Assembly (NCBI GenBank): GCA_020631735.1
Contig: CM036225.1
Span: forward strand, 64,158,662-64,222,661
DNA from: Saccharum officinarum
Lineage: Eukaryota; Streptophyta; Magnoliopsida; Poales; Poaceae
Length of the DNA stretch: 64,000 bases
Direction of reading: 5' to 3'
Part shown: piece after piece, positions 10,103-21,025 of the stretch
How positions within the stretch are numbered: position 1 is the first letter of the stretch
Layout of the letters: every line of letters starts with the position of its first letter
Notes under the pieces: model-generated
The model's input: only the letters and a program-made list of their open reading frames with translations
What the model was told of the DNA's origin: nothing
Database searches by the model: none
Program-made: the position numbers and the translations under genes

Positions 10103-10755
10103 CTGCCAAAACAACAAAATCCTGTCAAAATAATCAGAATAACCTATAAATGCATACAACTTCTAATAGTTACGCATTAGGATACAAAAGCTACAATAGA
10201 TCAATTAACCTTATAAAACGAGACATGCAAAACAATCAATGTTGCACATATAGAAAGTACAGGCTCTTGGCACCTACGTATAAACTACAAACTACTATGC
10301 AGCATGGATAAATAATTAAATATACATGTAGCGTTGGTGTTGTGGGCACACAAGGAGGGATAGAGTCCGGAACGACGATATTTGGGATAGGGTTGGGGTG
10401 GCACCAATTGAGGAGAAATTGATTCAACATCGGTTGAGATGGTTTGGACATGTCCAACGGAGGCCTCCTGAGGCGCCGGTGCGTAGTGGAGTTCTAAAGC
10501 GGGCCGATAATGTAAAGAGCGGTAGAGGTCGACCTAAACTAACTTAGGACGAGTCCGTTAAGAGAAATCTTAAGGAGTGGAATATCTCCAAGGATTTAGC
10601 TATGGACAGGAACGCTTGGAGATTGGCAATCAACGTGCCTGAACCGTGACCTCTTTTTGTCTTGTGCCCTTTATGTCCCTTTATGTGTCTCCCTGTTTCT
10701 CGTCTCTTTTGGGTTTCATCTCTAGCCTACCCCAACTTGCTTGGGACAAAAGGCG

Positions 10756-10786
<31 letters not shown>

Positions 10787-12223
10787 GTATCAGTGTACGG
10801 AGGATATGGATACTGTTTTTTCACACACAAAGTATTTTTATAAATAAATAAAAAAGACATATTAAAAGCAGTAGCAACATAGCATTAGCATTAAAATTGC
10901 CCTTCATTTTTGCATTGTGTCGTTTTACTTATCTTTCTAGATTTCCAACAAGACAAACACTCCAGCAGCCAGGTAACCTGCTGTAGCTGCTGTGCCCCCT
11001 CCACAATCAGACCAAGTAACCAGACAATTTGACTACAGGAGCGGGGACAGGAATGGAATACAAGAGAGGGAACAGAGAATAAACAGGCCATGGACTTGCA
11101 GGTACTAGATGTGCAGTTCCTGACTCTTAAACACAAACAAACAAGACCTCTAGAACTCCACTCTCTGAAGGAGAGTTACGAGTAGTTTCTCTCAAGAAGT
11201 GCATCAGATTGGTCCTCCAAACTAGTTAATGGATAGTTCAGAGCAAACATGACATGTAGCTGAACCATGACAACAATTAGTAGTTTGATATGAGTGTAGA
11301 TGATCAGAATAATCTGATCCTCCTATACAGCTAGACATGTCAGGAGATCAAGAACCCAAAGAAAGAAGTCTCAGTCTATCTCAACAACACTGCATGATGA
11401 TAAGATGAATGAAACATTACACAAACAAGTCCAGCCAATGAGCACAATCAGCAAGACATCATGAAGTTCAGAGCGTGCAATAAAATATCAGCTACTCAAT
11501 CGGGAGGGGGAATTAAAAATACCCAACGCTAATGTGTCTTAAGATTATATTTTCCAAAACATAATAAACAAAAAAAAGACTGCGATTTGCAATCCTGTGG
11601 AGAACTTGAAATTTCTACTGTGTTACGCTTGGTTGGTATTGGTTATACATGACATCACAGCTATTTGAAAGTACCGATAAATCTTTTATTATAAAAGAAT
11701 GAAATGGCTGAGAACAGAACTCTCTTCTGCACAGTAAATACAATCTCTGGAGAGCGCAACAACATGGCTGGAAACTCAAATGCAGGCATCATTTACAGGA
11801 AACATCTCTTAACCAAGAGACAAGAATTTAGAAACTAGTTGTTAAAAACAGAAAAAGTGGTGGAATGTATGCATAAAGGCGATCATAACTAATTCAAAAG
11901 TGCATGTTCGCGTCGCAGTACTAGAGTAATAATGAAAAGAGAAAGCAATGCAAGTGTTTTCACCTAAAAAATGGTAAACGGGACCTGTAAAATGCTAAAC
12001 TTAACCTTGTCACCAGTTCAAAAGAGCAAAAGAGCAAAACAACACAGTGCCAGATATGCGCCTACACAATCCTGATTCCTGACCATGCGCATGGAGCAAA
12101 TTCGCATTTTTAATCTAGAACATGACACATGCAGACCTTCCCACCAAACACAGCTCGAGACCTCCTGATTTCATTGCTACAGAATTCAAACCCTGTGAAC
12201 TATGGCTGGGGATTTGGGCTCAC
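10103..12223 (-). other. UTP18: Intron 1 of UTP18 (5' UTR intron)
   Basis: The donor GAAG|gtgagc (GT at 12223-12222) and the acceptor ttttggcag (AG at 10104-10103) delimit a 2.1-kb intron in the leader. It contains an RTE LINE fragment with a (TTG)n tail and, near its 5' end, the left part of a 650-bp duplicated block. The donor is inferred from sequence quality and position upstream of the acceptor. Confidence 0.65.
10318..10787 (+). mobile_element. RTE-type LINE 3' end with (TTG)n tail
   Basis: The frame reads VAPIEEKLIQHRLRWFGHVQ, RRPPEAPVRSGVL, GRGRPKLT, then a TAG at 10545-10547 where Trp is usual, then KRNLKEWNISKDLAMDRNAW and a TGA at 10647-10649. RWFGHVQRRP is the hallmark of the RTE ORF C-terminus. 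The 3' UTR has ctagcctaccccaacttgct and ends in eleven TTG units (10755-10787). It is 5'-truncated, inactive, and lies in UTP18 intron 1, antisense to the gene. Confidence 0.8.
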
Positions 12224-12390
12224 CTTCAGAGGGCCGGAAGAGGATGGATGCGGACGGCAGGATCCGTGCGGGTGCGGCAGTGGAGCGGTTGTCGGGAGAG
12301 GAGAGCGGGCGAGGCGCGAGCAGCGGCGGCGTGAGGTGTGCGGTGCGGCTGGGACGTGGCCGACAGGGATGTGGCGCGGCAAGGGGCTAG
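12224..12390 (-). other. UTP18: Non-coding first exon of UTP18
   Basis: GC-rich leader between the telo-box (12387-12394) and the donor at 12223. It has no ATG in a frame that continues to the coding exon. The transcription start is not visible, so the 12390 boundary is approximate. Several short ORFs on the opposite strand are shadows of this GC-rich sequence. Confidence 0.55.
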
Positions 12391-12438
12391 GGTTATACCG
12401 TCCGTGGGCTGGGCCGGCTGTGGCAGCTTTCGTGGGCT
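12387..12438 (-). promoter_or_regulatory. UTP18: UTP18 promoter: telo-box plus three site II motifs
   Basis: Seen on the plus strand: ctagggtt at 12387-12394 (telo-box AACCCTA on the gene strand), then TGGGCT at 12405-12410, TGGGCC at 12410-12415 and TGGGCT at 12433-12438. In plants the telo-box with site II (TGGGCY) is the established signature of ribosomal-protein and ribosome-biogenesis promoters and links them to growth and TCP factors. This fits UTP18. A second copy is at 13469-13520. Confidence 0.75.
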
Positions 12439-12564
12439 AAATTGATAGGTAGACGAGAAATGTAATCTTTCGGGGAGGGAAAAAGTCTACATTATCTCCC
12501 TCAACTTTCACGAAAATCCGCTTTTTCTCCCAGAACTCTAAAACTAGGCAAAACATCTTCCTCA

Positions 12565-13680
12565 AAGGCAGCGGAAGCAATGGCTGCTGCGAGCGATACG
12601 GGTGCATCGGATGACGATCGCTCCTGGAATGCAGTCTGGAAGTTGAGCGTGCCTCCGAAGGTGCGTGTCTTTTGGTGGCGGGTTCTTCATAATTCATTGC
12701 CATCGAAAGCGGAGCTGAAGCGAAGGCACGTGGCTAAAGAAAGCTATTGCGAGATGTGTGGTGGCCGGAGGAGTCCCTTGTATCATGTTTTCTTCTTATG
12801 TCCAGTGGCAAAACGACTTTGGACTGAAATCAAGAAGCTGACGGGGTAACGACTCCAAACCTCCATCCTAGTACATGGGCAACAGATGTTCTACATATGA
12901 GACAAGAATTTAGAAACTAGTTGTTAAAAACAGAAAAAAGTGGTGGAATGTATGCATAAGGCGATCATAACTAATTCAAAAGTGCATGTTCGCGTCGCAG
13001 TACTAGAGTAATAATGAAAAGAGAAAGCAATGCAAGTGTTTTCACCTAAAAAATGGTAAACGGGACCTGTAAAATGCTAAACTTAACCTTGTCACCAGTT
13101 CAAAAGAGCAAAAGAGCAAAACAACACAGTGCCAGATATGCGCCTACACAATCCTGATTCCTGACCATGCGCATGGAGCAAATTCGCATTTTTAATCTAG
13201 AACATGACACATGCAGAACCTTCCCACCAAACACAGCTCGAGACCTCCTGATTTCATTGCTACAGAATTCAAACCCTGTGAACTATGGCTGGGGATTTGG
13301 GCTCACCTTCAGAGGGCCGGAAGAGGATGGATGCGGACGGCAGGATCCGTGCGGGTGCGGCAGTGGAGCGGTTGTCGGGAGAGGAGAGCGGCGAGGCGCG
13401 AGCAGCGGCGGCGTGAGGTGTGCGGTGCGGCTGGGACGTGGCCGACAGGGATGTGGCGCGGCAAGGGGCTAGGGTTATACCGTCCGTGGGCTGGGCCGGC
13501 TGTGGCAGCTTTCGTGGGCTAAATTGATAGGTAGACGAGAAATGTAATGCTGTGCAAGCATGGTGTCGGCCACAGAACGTCTCTTTTTTGGCTTGACTAT
13601 TTTCCGGAATGGTTTTGGATAAGCAGCCGCAGATTGTACTCCTGTTACTGGCAAAAGATCTGTGATGCTCAAAAAAAAAA
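12565..13680 (+). mobile_element. LINE fragment (zf-RVT domain) with poly(A), split by the 650-bp promoter copy
   Basis: An open frame at 12580-12849 encodes WNAVWKLSVPPKVRVFWWRV, LPSKAELKRRHV and CEMCGGRRSPLYHVFFLCPV. This is the cysteine/histidine motif (CxxC...HxxxxC) of the zf-RVT domain at the end of plant L1-type LINE reverse transcriptases. The sequence breaks at 12898, resumes at 13549 and ends in a run of A at 13671-13681. It looks like a 5'-truncated LINE that landed in the left arm of F2. Confidence 0.7.
12899..13548. repeat. 650-bp direct repeat, copy 2 (ectopic UTP18 promoter copy)
   Basis: Near-identical to 11817-12466, offset by 1082 bp. It preserves the telo-box (13469-13476), site II motifs (about 13487-13520) and the exon 1 donor (exon end about 13307). 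It interrupts a LINE fragment: ctacatat lies to its left and gctgtgcaag to its right. It has the orientation needed to act as an alternative upstream UTP18 promoter. Confidence 0.9.
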
Positions 13681-14552
13681 ACTTTTAAAACCGTTCATCT
13701 TGCCTCCCTGACCCTGTTATAAGCAGTTTTGAAGGCGGTTTTGTTTTTTTTTATTTATTTGGGCTGAATCTTTGAAAAATCATAGTAAATCACAGAAAAA
13801 TCATAAAATAGAAAATCTAATTTTATTGGACTCCACATGAATAGATCTATACAGTGAATATATAATATGGTATGCTTTAGTACAAAGTTTTTGTCGTGGC
13901 TTTAGATCTTTTTTTTGTAATTAATTGGAATAATTTGTAGCTGTAGTTTCTATGGTCCAATTGTGATAAAATTTTTATGGTGGACTAATTATTATATAAT
14001 TGAACTGTAGTAAAAATTTCATACTCATTGGATCATGAATAGCTTAGTTATATATTTATTTATATTTAACAAGCATAAATCTAAATAAAATTTATAACTA
14101 AGTTATACATGATCCAATGAGTATGAAATTTTTACTACAGTTTAAGCATACAATAATTAGCCTACCATAAAAATTTCACCACAATTGAAACATAGAAACT
14201 GCAGTTATGAATTATTCCATTTAATTACAGAAAGCATAGATCTAAAGCTATAGCAAAAACTTATACTAAAGCATACCATATTATATATTCACTGTGTAGA
14301 TCTACTCATGTGGAGTTCAACAAAATTGGATATTCTATTTTATATTTTTCTATGATTTTTCAAAGATTTAGTCAAAATAAAGAAAAAGAAAAAATAAAAC
14401 CGTCTTTAAAATTGCTTATAACAGGGTCACGGAGGTAAGATAAACGGTTTTAAAAGTTGAGGAAGTTGTTTTGCCCTGTTTTAGAGTTTAGTAATGAAAA
14501 ACGGACTTTCACGCAAGTTGAAGGAGGTAACGTGACTTTTTCCTTCGTAGAG

Positions 14553-16078
14553 CCGGGTATCGACGAGCGCGGTCGCGAGCGGCGGATTGGCGAGTTGGCG
14601 AGCGTGTTCGCGAGCGATGGATCGGAGAGCGTGGTCACGGTCGTGGCCGACTGATGGAGAAGACGGGGATTAGGGATCAGACGGTGGCAAAGGCAGGCGC
14701 CGAGGTAAAGGGATGAGGTACCCACGCGCACGGACGCCTGGGTGTACGGCCACGATGCCGGCAGCGTACGACCACGAACCCAGAGACCACGGGTTAGAAT
14801 TTGGGTATATGTAAATGTAACTTTATTATATATTTGTTACGTGTACACATGCATATATAATATAAATAAACTGGATGAAAAGAACCCGTTATTGAAATTT
14901 TATTGGATATTTAAAATGGCACGCATGTCTTTATTTTTCTTTTTCGCCCTGCTTTTCAGGACTACTTGAATATTCAGCGAAGGAACAATGTTTTTCTCTC
15001 ACAACAAATCAGCATCAGCAGCAACCAAATTTTAGCCAAATTTCAACGAAACGAACACGGTACCGTAGACCGGTAATGACTCTAATATGTACACCAGGGA
15101 TGACTAAGGTTTCGAGGTGAGGATCTCAAAGAATTAGGTGGTTCAGAACCAATATATGAGGTTGTATCCAATGTGGATCATAATAAAGTTTCTTTCCTGA
15201 TTTGAGGTAAAATTTTATGTTTGTCATGTAGGTGGTCTCCATGAACGGAGTCAGGGAGATGGAAGAGGAAGAGATCGATGTATTGTTTTTGCATCTATGG
15301 ATGAATTGATGATGCACATGCACCCAAGGGCTGGGTCGCTTTGTTGGTGGTCATGGTATTGCTGAGATTTATTAGAGACAGCAGAAGCGCAATGTGCAAA
15401 CTAACGGCAGTGGACTCTTTTTATTATGTAAGCTGACTTTGAGTAGCTTTGCATGTTTCTATTCAGAGCTAATTTGGTCTTGGCATGACCAGGAACAATT
15501 TGCACATGCATGCGTGCAAGTTCAACATACAATCAGCGTAGCAAAATGCAAAGGCAAAAAATAATATATATAAAAAAAACAAGCACGCCAGAAGATCAAG
15601 GTCCATTATCAACTGATGAAGAGTTCAGAGAAATAACAAAATATGAGTCAGTTCGAACATCCTCTACGTACCCGGATACTGCAATGCTCCAAGAAATACA
15701 TCACTGGAACCCTCAATGGCACTACGCTATTATTCTCAAGAGGGGCGGGACGGGGCTCTTTTAATGTTTTATTACATGACATCCTGTACATTACTGGAGG
15801 AGGGACCTAGTGAAACAACAATCGCTCCCAAATGGGGCGAGGCAGTGGGGCTACGAGAAAACGCGAAATCAAAGCCCCAATAGCTAGTGGATAACATGCT
15901 CCAATTGGCAATTTTCCTAACAATAATTCTTCTCTCAATTTTTTAGAGCTTCAGAAACCAACAGAAAGCTACTGCTGTGCCGGGTGTATGGGGGAAGTAC
16001 TTGATCCGGCGTTCCCCGGTCATCTAATGTTTACTCCCAAACAGCATTTAGGTCTTTAGGGAGAGACAGGTCTATGGT
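14553..16078. other. Intergenic stretch
   Basis: Contains a GC-rich patch (14560-14790) with no convincing frame, a short MITE core (14980-15060, ctctcacaacaaatcagc type) and AT-rich filler. The part nearest 16078 is probably the 3' UTR of the five-exon gene. No other gene is supported. Confidence 0.45.
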
Positions 16079-19000
16079 TTATTTGGGACGCTTGCGGTAA
16101 GGCTGCATCATATCACCCACGGTGTCTTTGATGTAGGTCCCAACTTTATTCAGATTCTTAGCCACACCATTCGCCACAAGCCCTGCATTCCTCTGAAATC
16201 TGCAGGTTCAAAGACAAAGTTGTTGAAATGCTAATACGAATTTCAGAACTTACGAATTCATATATAAACCAAAATACCAACTCACTTAGTTAAGAAATCA
16301 TCTCCCGCATGCCCTGGTTGCCCTGGTTTGTAATGACGTGGTTTTGGAGCTGCGGAATTATAAAGATGAGTAGAAGTTCTGAGAACAGAAACAATGCGAA
16401 TCCTGCAGGCAGATAATTACAAAATAATGCAAGAAAGAAGCATGTTTCAAACACGCAAAACAGCAAAAGTAATGCTTAAAGCACACAGGAGACATAGACA
16501 AGATACTTGGTAATCAGATATTTTTCACAGTTTCACCAATGAAGCGTGTAGTTTTAGAACCAAGTTTCTCTAATCCTAGATTGCACAGAAAATAAGCCCA
16601 TAAAAACTGGCAATGGGTATAGTGGCAAAAACATTATGAGGAATTAAGTTTAGATAGAATCAAATACTACTAAGAACCGATCAAGTTGCAATTTCTATTT
16701 TGTGTATCGGGACACATTTTTCCATGTATTAGTTGACTATTGGATAAATTCTATTTTTCGTGAAAATATTTGGTGATTTCTCCACGCAGGTGCAATAAAA
16801 ATAACAAGGATTTTCAAGAAGGCAACATTATGTATATATTTTACAGTTTAGTGGCTGATCTCTTAAGGTTTCATACCTACTGCAAACGCATCATAAATCA
16901 GGATGCCATTCTAACTAAAAATCGAATAGCATTGACAGTGTATTTCAAGTAAAATGCACGCGACGGTAGATTGATCAACTAGAAATTAATATATTTGAAT
17001 AAGCAAGTGTGACACATTAAACACTTCTGTCCGTGACCAAACATTCGAACTTTTCGAGCATATTGTGTTAGCTTTGCAGTTGCTAGCAGCCTAGCACACA
17101 CACTAATCAAATAACAGAAGAAAATGTTTTCTTACCTTCTTTCTTAACATTTGTTGGGACTTTTCTATCTGCCAATAGCTGGAAAAGGGGGAAAGATATT
17201 CTTTGTTAGCAAAATAGACATGTCACATGTGAATGATCATAAGACACAGTTTAACTTATAGCTACAAAACACTAGCTGAGCAGGTTGAAAAGTCAGTGCA
17301 GACTAAATCTGGAGGAAAATCAAGAACAAATTTCAGAATAGAATGACCGCATTTATTTGTACTGGGGTCGAGAAAAGAAAAGCTTGCATGATTATTGTAA
17401 TAAACATATAATTTATGGAGATAACGAATTGACATGAATATTCATCCCACCATTTTGACATTCAACATAACTAAAGCTCAATTTTCTCATCAGATCCTGA
17501 GTAGTCACAATCATCTCTGGTACATTAGCTATCGTTGGATAATGTTTACACTTAACAACATCAAAGACACGATTGTGCCTAACTGCTTCCTTATCCATCA
17601 TGTCACTCTGACATGGTCCTGACTTGTGAATGCATCATAAATGCATAGGAATTACATGGTTAAGCAGATATTACCTCGACTCCAGCACAAACAGGTAGCT
17701 GCGCACGTGCCTTATCTCGTATCCCCGTAGGAGTTTCCTTGTCATCTAAGTACATTGAATAGCCAACACATGCATATCTGAAATCTGTAAGATAGCGACC
17801 TTCTTGGATAGCTTCCAGTTCAAGTTCTCCAACCATACGCTCAGAAACTGATACACAGTTAAGAGGGAGGGAATAGTCAATCAATCAGTTAAAAAGGAAT
17901 GGAATCAGATAACAAAATAGACAGACCATGAAATGGAGTTCAAGAGTCATACTGCTCTCCTTACTTGATTAGACAATAAATCAAGTATATATGTTATAAA
18001 CTTATAATAGACACAGATACGGATTACTTTTGCAGAGAGTCACATGATGAAAGCCTTAGCACAATGTCAGCACAGATCAAAGTTTAGATTGTCTATAACC
18101 TACGCTTTTGGTCGGTAGCCAACTAGCACTAACAATTGCACAGGAGTTTATCCATGAATCCAAGAGTTTTGATTATATTTTTCAACTCAAGGGGAGAAAT
18201 TCCCCTAATAGGCCTAACCAAGTGCTGTTCGGTGGGATTATGTGAGACCCTAAAACTGTACAGAAAAGCCTATATCTCCCGGAACTTTTGAGGGTGTCTA
18301 GGAGCGCACAATCCAAATAGGATGCTGCCCATGTCTTGCTGGGTCAGGATAGTACCACCATTGCCCTTCAGCCCAAAAAGTGGGAGAACCCAACAAAATT
18401 CCAGATTAAATGTCTCACCATGGAACAAAGTCAATTACTTCTTAGTTCTTACACGCTGTAATGAGCCAATACATAAACCCTAGCACTTAGCGTACATACA
18501 AGGGTTAGCACTAAATTGCACAAAGGTAAATACTTTGGTAGAGAAGCTCATGTGAGCCATATGCACCAAGCCATATAATAGTTCAAATTTCCCATTGCTG
18601 AAAGCCTACTCATTCGGTTGCCATTTGTCAATACTCAGTGCCCTAACTGTAACATAGGGCTAAAAAGTTTACATCTAAATCTGTGTGGATGATAGAATTA
18701 ATCGGGTTTTATGGATGAAAAGCCCTGATATTACACATTTCCTAGCACAATTTGAGACCATAAAAATTGCTAAGAAATGTCCATGTCTTCATTCCCATCT
18801 CCTAACGCCAATGTAGTTGTCTGGAGGAACCCAATCAGTATTCAGCAGAACACCCCCTGTGACAGGGAAGCGGTTCGTAGGCGTGAGTGAGCACCGAGAG
18901 GCCACCAAGAGCAAACCACTACCCAGCGGGTCGCCACTCGCAGGGGCGCAGCAGAGAGATGCAGGTAAAAGCGAGGGGGGCTTTGGATACTGTGGCTGGC

Positions 19001-19175
19001 CGAATCAGCAAAACCCTAGCGCAGGCAGAGAGGGTGGATACAGTAGTGTCCGGAGAGGTGCGCGGCTACCTTGGGGAATGGCGCGGGTGACGCCGACGCA
19101 GACGGGCCCGCGCGCTCGCGACCTGAGCGCCGACGAGTAGTAGAGGCAGCCCTTGCAGGACCGCCCCTTCACCAT
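16079..19175 (-). CDS. Five-exon gene for a conserved-looking 168-aa plant protein of unknown function
   Basis: Exons on the minus strand: 19175-19070, 17847-17675, 17178-17136, 16349-16286 and 16199-16079. All introns have GT/AG ends and the phases fit exactly (106, 173, 43, 64, 121 bp), giving 168 residues. Exon 1 reads MVKGRSCKGCLYYSSALRS; exon 2 has GELELEAIQEGRYLTDFRYA and GYSMYLDDKETPTGIRDKA; exon 3 LLADRKVPTNVKKE; exon 4 KPRHYKPGQPGHAGDDFLT; exon 5 NAGLVANGVAKNLNKVGTYI and a basic end, PYRKRPK, before the TAA. I have the impression of a family conserved across plants but cannot name it. No signal peptide or membrane segment is evident. The Met at 19175 is preferred; an in-frame Met at 19301 would add 42 Arg-rich low-complexity residues. 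Confidence 0.8.
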
Positions 19176-19390
19176 CCTCCCCCTGCCCCTGCCCCTGCCC
19201 CGCTGCCGCTGGCGCTCCCGCTCCCCCTCTCGCCGCCGGCGTGGGGGCGCCCGCCTCCCCGGCGGCGCGCTCCATGGCCGGGCCACGGGCGGCTGAGGCA
19301 CGCGGCGTCGGGAGAGGGGTTACGGCGGAATGGGCGGATCGGCAACCGCGTCGGGAGGCGCAGGCGGTGGCGGCGTGAACTCGAACAGAA

Positions 19391-19552
19391 ATGGAAAACG
19401 GCTGCGCTTGGGAGGACAAGGAGGCTGCCTTGGCGTTTGCTGCTGCCGAGGTTTTACGCTACGGTTTCCAGACGAAATTGACCCGTATTGGCCTTTCGGA
19501 AGCAAAATCGGACGAAGTCGGTTCTTCCATCATCCATCAACAAAGGGTGTGT
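19391..19552 (+). CDS. Possible first-exon fragment of an unrecognised gene
   Basis: An ATG-initiated frame reads MENGCAWEDKEAALAFAAAE, then VLRYGFQTKLTRIGLSEAKS and DEVGSSIIHQQ before running into a MITE at about 19545. The composition is protein-like. The block 19433-19500 recurs in decayed form at 27113-27170, so it was part of the segmental duplication. It lies head-to-head with the five-exon gene and may instead be that gene's upstream flank. No continuation was found. Confidence 0.3.
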
Positions 19553-19762
19553 TTAGTTCCTGATTTTTTTTTTGGCTTTGCTACTGTAGTATTTTCGTTT
19601 GTATTTGTTAGTGTCTCTAATTAAGATTCGTCTCGTGGTTTTCTATCAAACTGTGTAATTAGTTTTTTCATCTACATTTAATGCTTCATGTATGTGCTTA
19701 AATATTCGATGTGACGGAGAATCTTGAAAAAAAAATTTAGGAACTAAACGTGACCAAAATAA
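19545..19762. mobile_element. MITE of the gtttagttcc...ggaactaaac type
   Basis: The ends are gtgtgtttagttcctgattt and, inverted, ttaggaactaaacgtgac. Internal landmarks include gctactgtagtattttcgtt, gtgtaattagttttt and gatgtgacggagaatcttg. It is a very common grass MITE; I am not sure which superfamily it belongs to. Confidence 0.65.
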
Positions 19763-19830
19763 TTTTCCTTAGCTGATAATATATGGTGTCATCGCTGTGT
19801 GCCTAGCCAAGCCCGTAACTTCTTTTTTTT

Positions 19831-21015
19831 AAGGTGCCGGCGCTCGGATGGCTGGATGTCCGGACGCCCGTGCCACCTACCCATGTTCGCTGACTTTCCC
19901 GTTCCGTCGCAGTGTCCGCGTGTCTAGAGGACTCGCCTCGCACTCGCAGCCCGCCCTATTCACCTCGATTCGAGGCCATTCGCCCCACCCGCACACGCAC
20001 CCCGCCCGTCGCACCCTGACAGTCGGCCCCGAGCGCACCCATCCGCCGGCCCCAGCTTGCCGCGCCATGCCACCATCGCTCCACGCGCCCCCTAACTCTC
20101 CGAACAACATGAAAAATATGCAACATGAAACACTTGAATGCAACATAGGTCTGAAACAGATGGAACATTTGGAACATACAATTGCAACATATGTGTGAAA
20201 CATATGCAACATTTAGATAAAAAAACACTTGCAACTTGCAACATGAAAACACTTACTGCAACATAAGACAGAGAACGGTTGAAACATTTGGAACATATTG
20301 TTTTGCAACATATTTGTGAAACATATGCAACATTCAGATCAGAACGCTTGCAACATAGTCCGGAACAGATGAAACATTAAAAAAAAACCTCTGGAACACT
20401 TGCAACACCCCCAGATCTACTTTTACAACATCCATATAAAATAATTGCAACGTACATCTAAAACACTTAAAACATACTCCCTCTGTCCCAGAAAGCTGGA
20501 CGTCGGAGCATTTGAATTTTGTGTCTGCATTCATTGTGTCTCGCATGCATTTGAACAGCCCCTCTGTCCACGTTCAATGAGTCTCTGGCGTACCTCCTCA
20601 GCAGCTAAAGCGTCCAGCATAAAGGGACAGAGGGAGTACGCTTGCAACATGCGTTTTCATCGTAACGTCTCCTTGCTGAGGTTGCGCATCGCAGCGCCCA
20701 CGACCTTCTAGTGGAGCAGTAGTACCTCGGGCGCGCGCGAGGGACGGCCGGTCGCAGCAGCGGGAGCTCGATGCACAGCAAAATGGAGCGGTGCATGATG
20801 AGGGGGCGCGGCCGGGATGGAGCGTGGCGCTAGATGGGGAGCGCGCGCGAGATGGGGTGGTGGTTGGAACGACGTCAGCAACACGCGATGGAGAGTGATG
20901 GGAGATATTTTGAGAAAGAGATGGGTGACGTAGAGAGTAAGCAGGCCGGTTGGGCCCGGTAGCACGGGCTCAAAAAGCGGCGTCCGAAGGACGGACGCCG
21001 CTCCAAGCATTATCG
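19831..21015 (+). mobile_element. Family X repeat, copy B
   Basis: GC-rich ends enclose a core (20105-20470) of gcaacata, gaaacat and ggaacat motifs. The right end reads ggacgccgctccaagcatta followed by tcg. A T-rich direct repeat (ttctttttttt at 19820-19830, ttcttttttt at 21016-21025) flanks it. A Stowaway sits inside at 20477-20636. Confidence 0.6.
20477..20636. mobile_element. Stowaway MITE nested in family X copy B
   Basis: The termini are ctccctctgtcccagaaagc and its inverse (cataaagggacagagggag); both read on into gctggacg. TA flanks both sides (20475-20476, 20637-20638). The 160-bp length is typical. Confidence 0.85.
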
Positions 21016-21025
21016 TTCTTTTTTT

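Larger units (their letters stand above)
11817..12466. repeat. 650-bp direct repeat, copy 1 (UTP18 promoter, exon 1, start of intron 1)
   Basis: Starts gagacaagaatttagaaact and ends gacgagaaatgtaat. By eye it differs from copy 2 (12899-13548) only by four single-base indels. It covers the promoter motifs, the first exon, the donor and about 400 bp of intron 1. Confidence 0.9.
12478..14543. mobile_element. Long-TIR foldback element, Mutator-like (F2), interrupted
   Basis: The left arm starts ggaaaaaagtctacattatc (12478) and the right arm ends in the inverse, gtgactttttcc (14543). The left arm breaks at cttcctca (12564) and resumes at acttttaaaaccgttc (about 13681); the right arm carries the same joint uninterrupted, so about 1.1 kb was inserted. 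Flanking 9-mers are ttcggggag and ttcgtagag (7 of 9 match). The inner arms share tttgaaaaatcatagtaaat and ggactccacatga with the element at 1112-1821, so both belong to one family. Confidence 0.7.

Noticed and set aside
8411..10159. N-terminally extended UTP18 (582 codons)
   Set aside because: The extra 25 codons cross an intron acceptor (ttttggcag) and do not resemble the family; start placed at 10084.
12122..12440. Plus-strand ORFs over the UTP18 promoter and first exon, and their copies at 13167-13522
   Set aside because: They lie antisense to promoter and leader sequence and are duplicated with it; GC-rich shadows.
19066..19419. Minus-strand ORF of 117 codons over exon 1 of the five-exon gene
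   Set aside because: It uses another frame than the spliced protein and is Arg/Ala-rich low-complexity.
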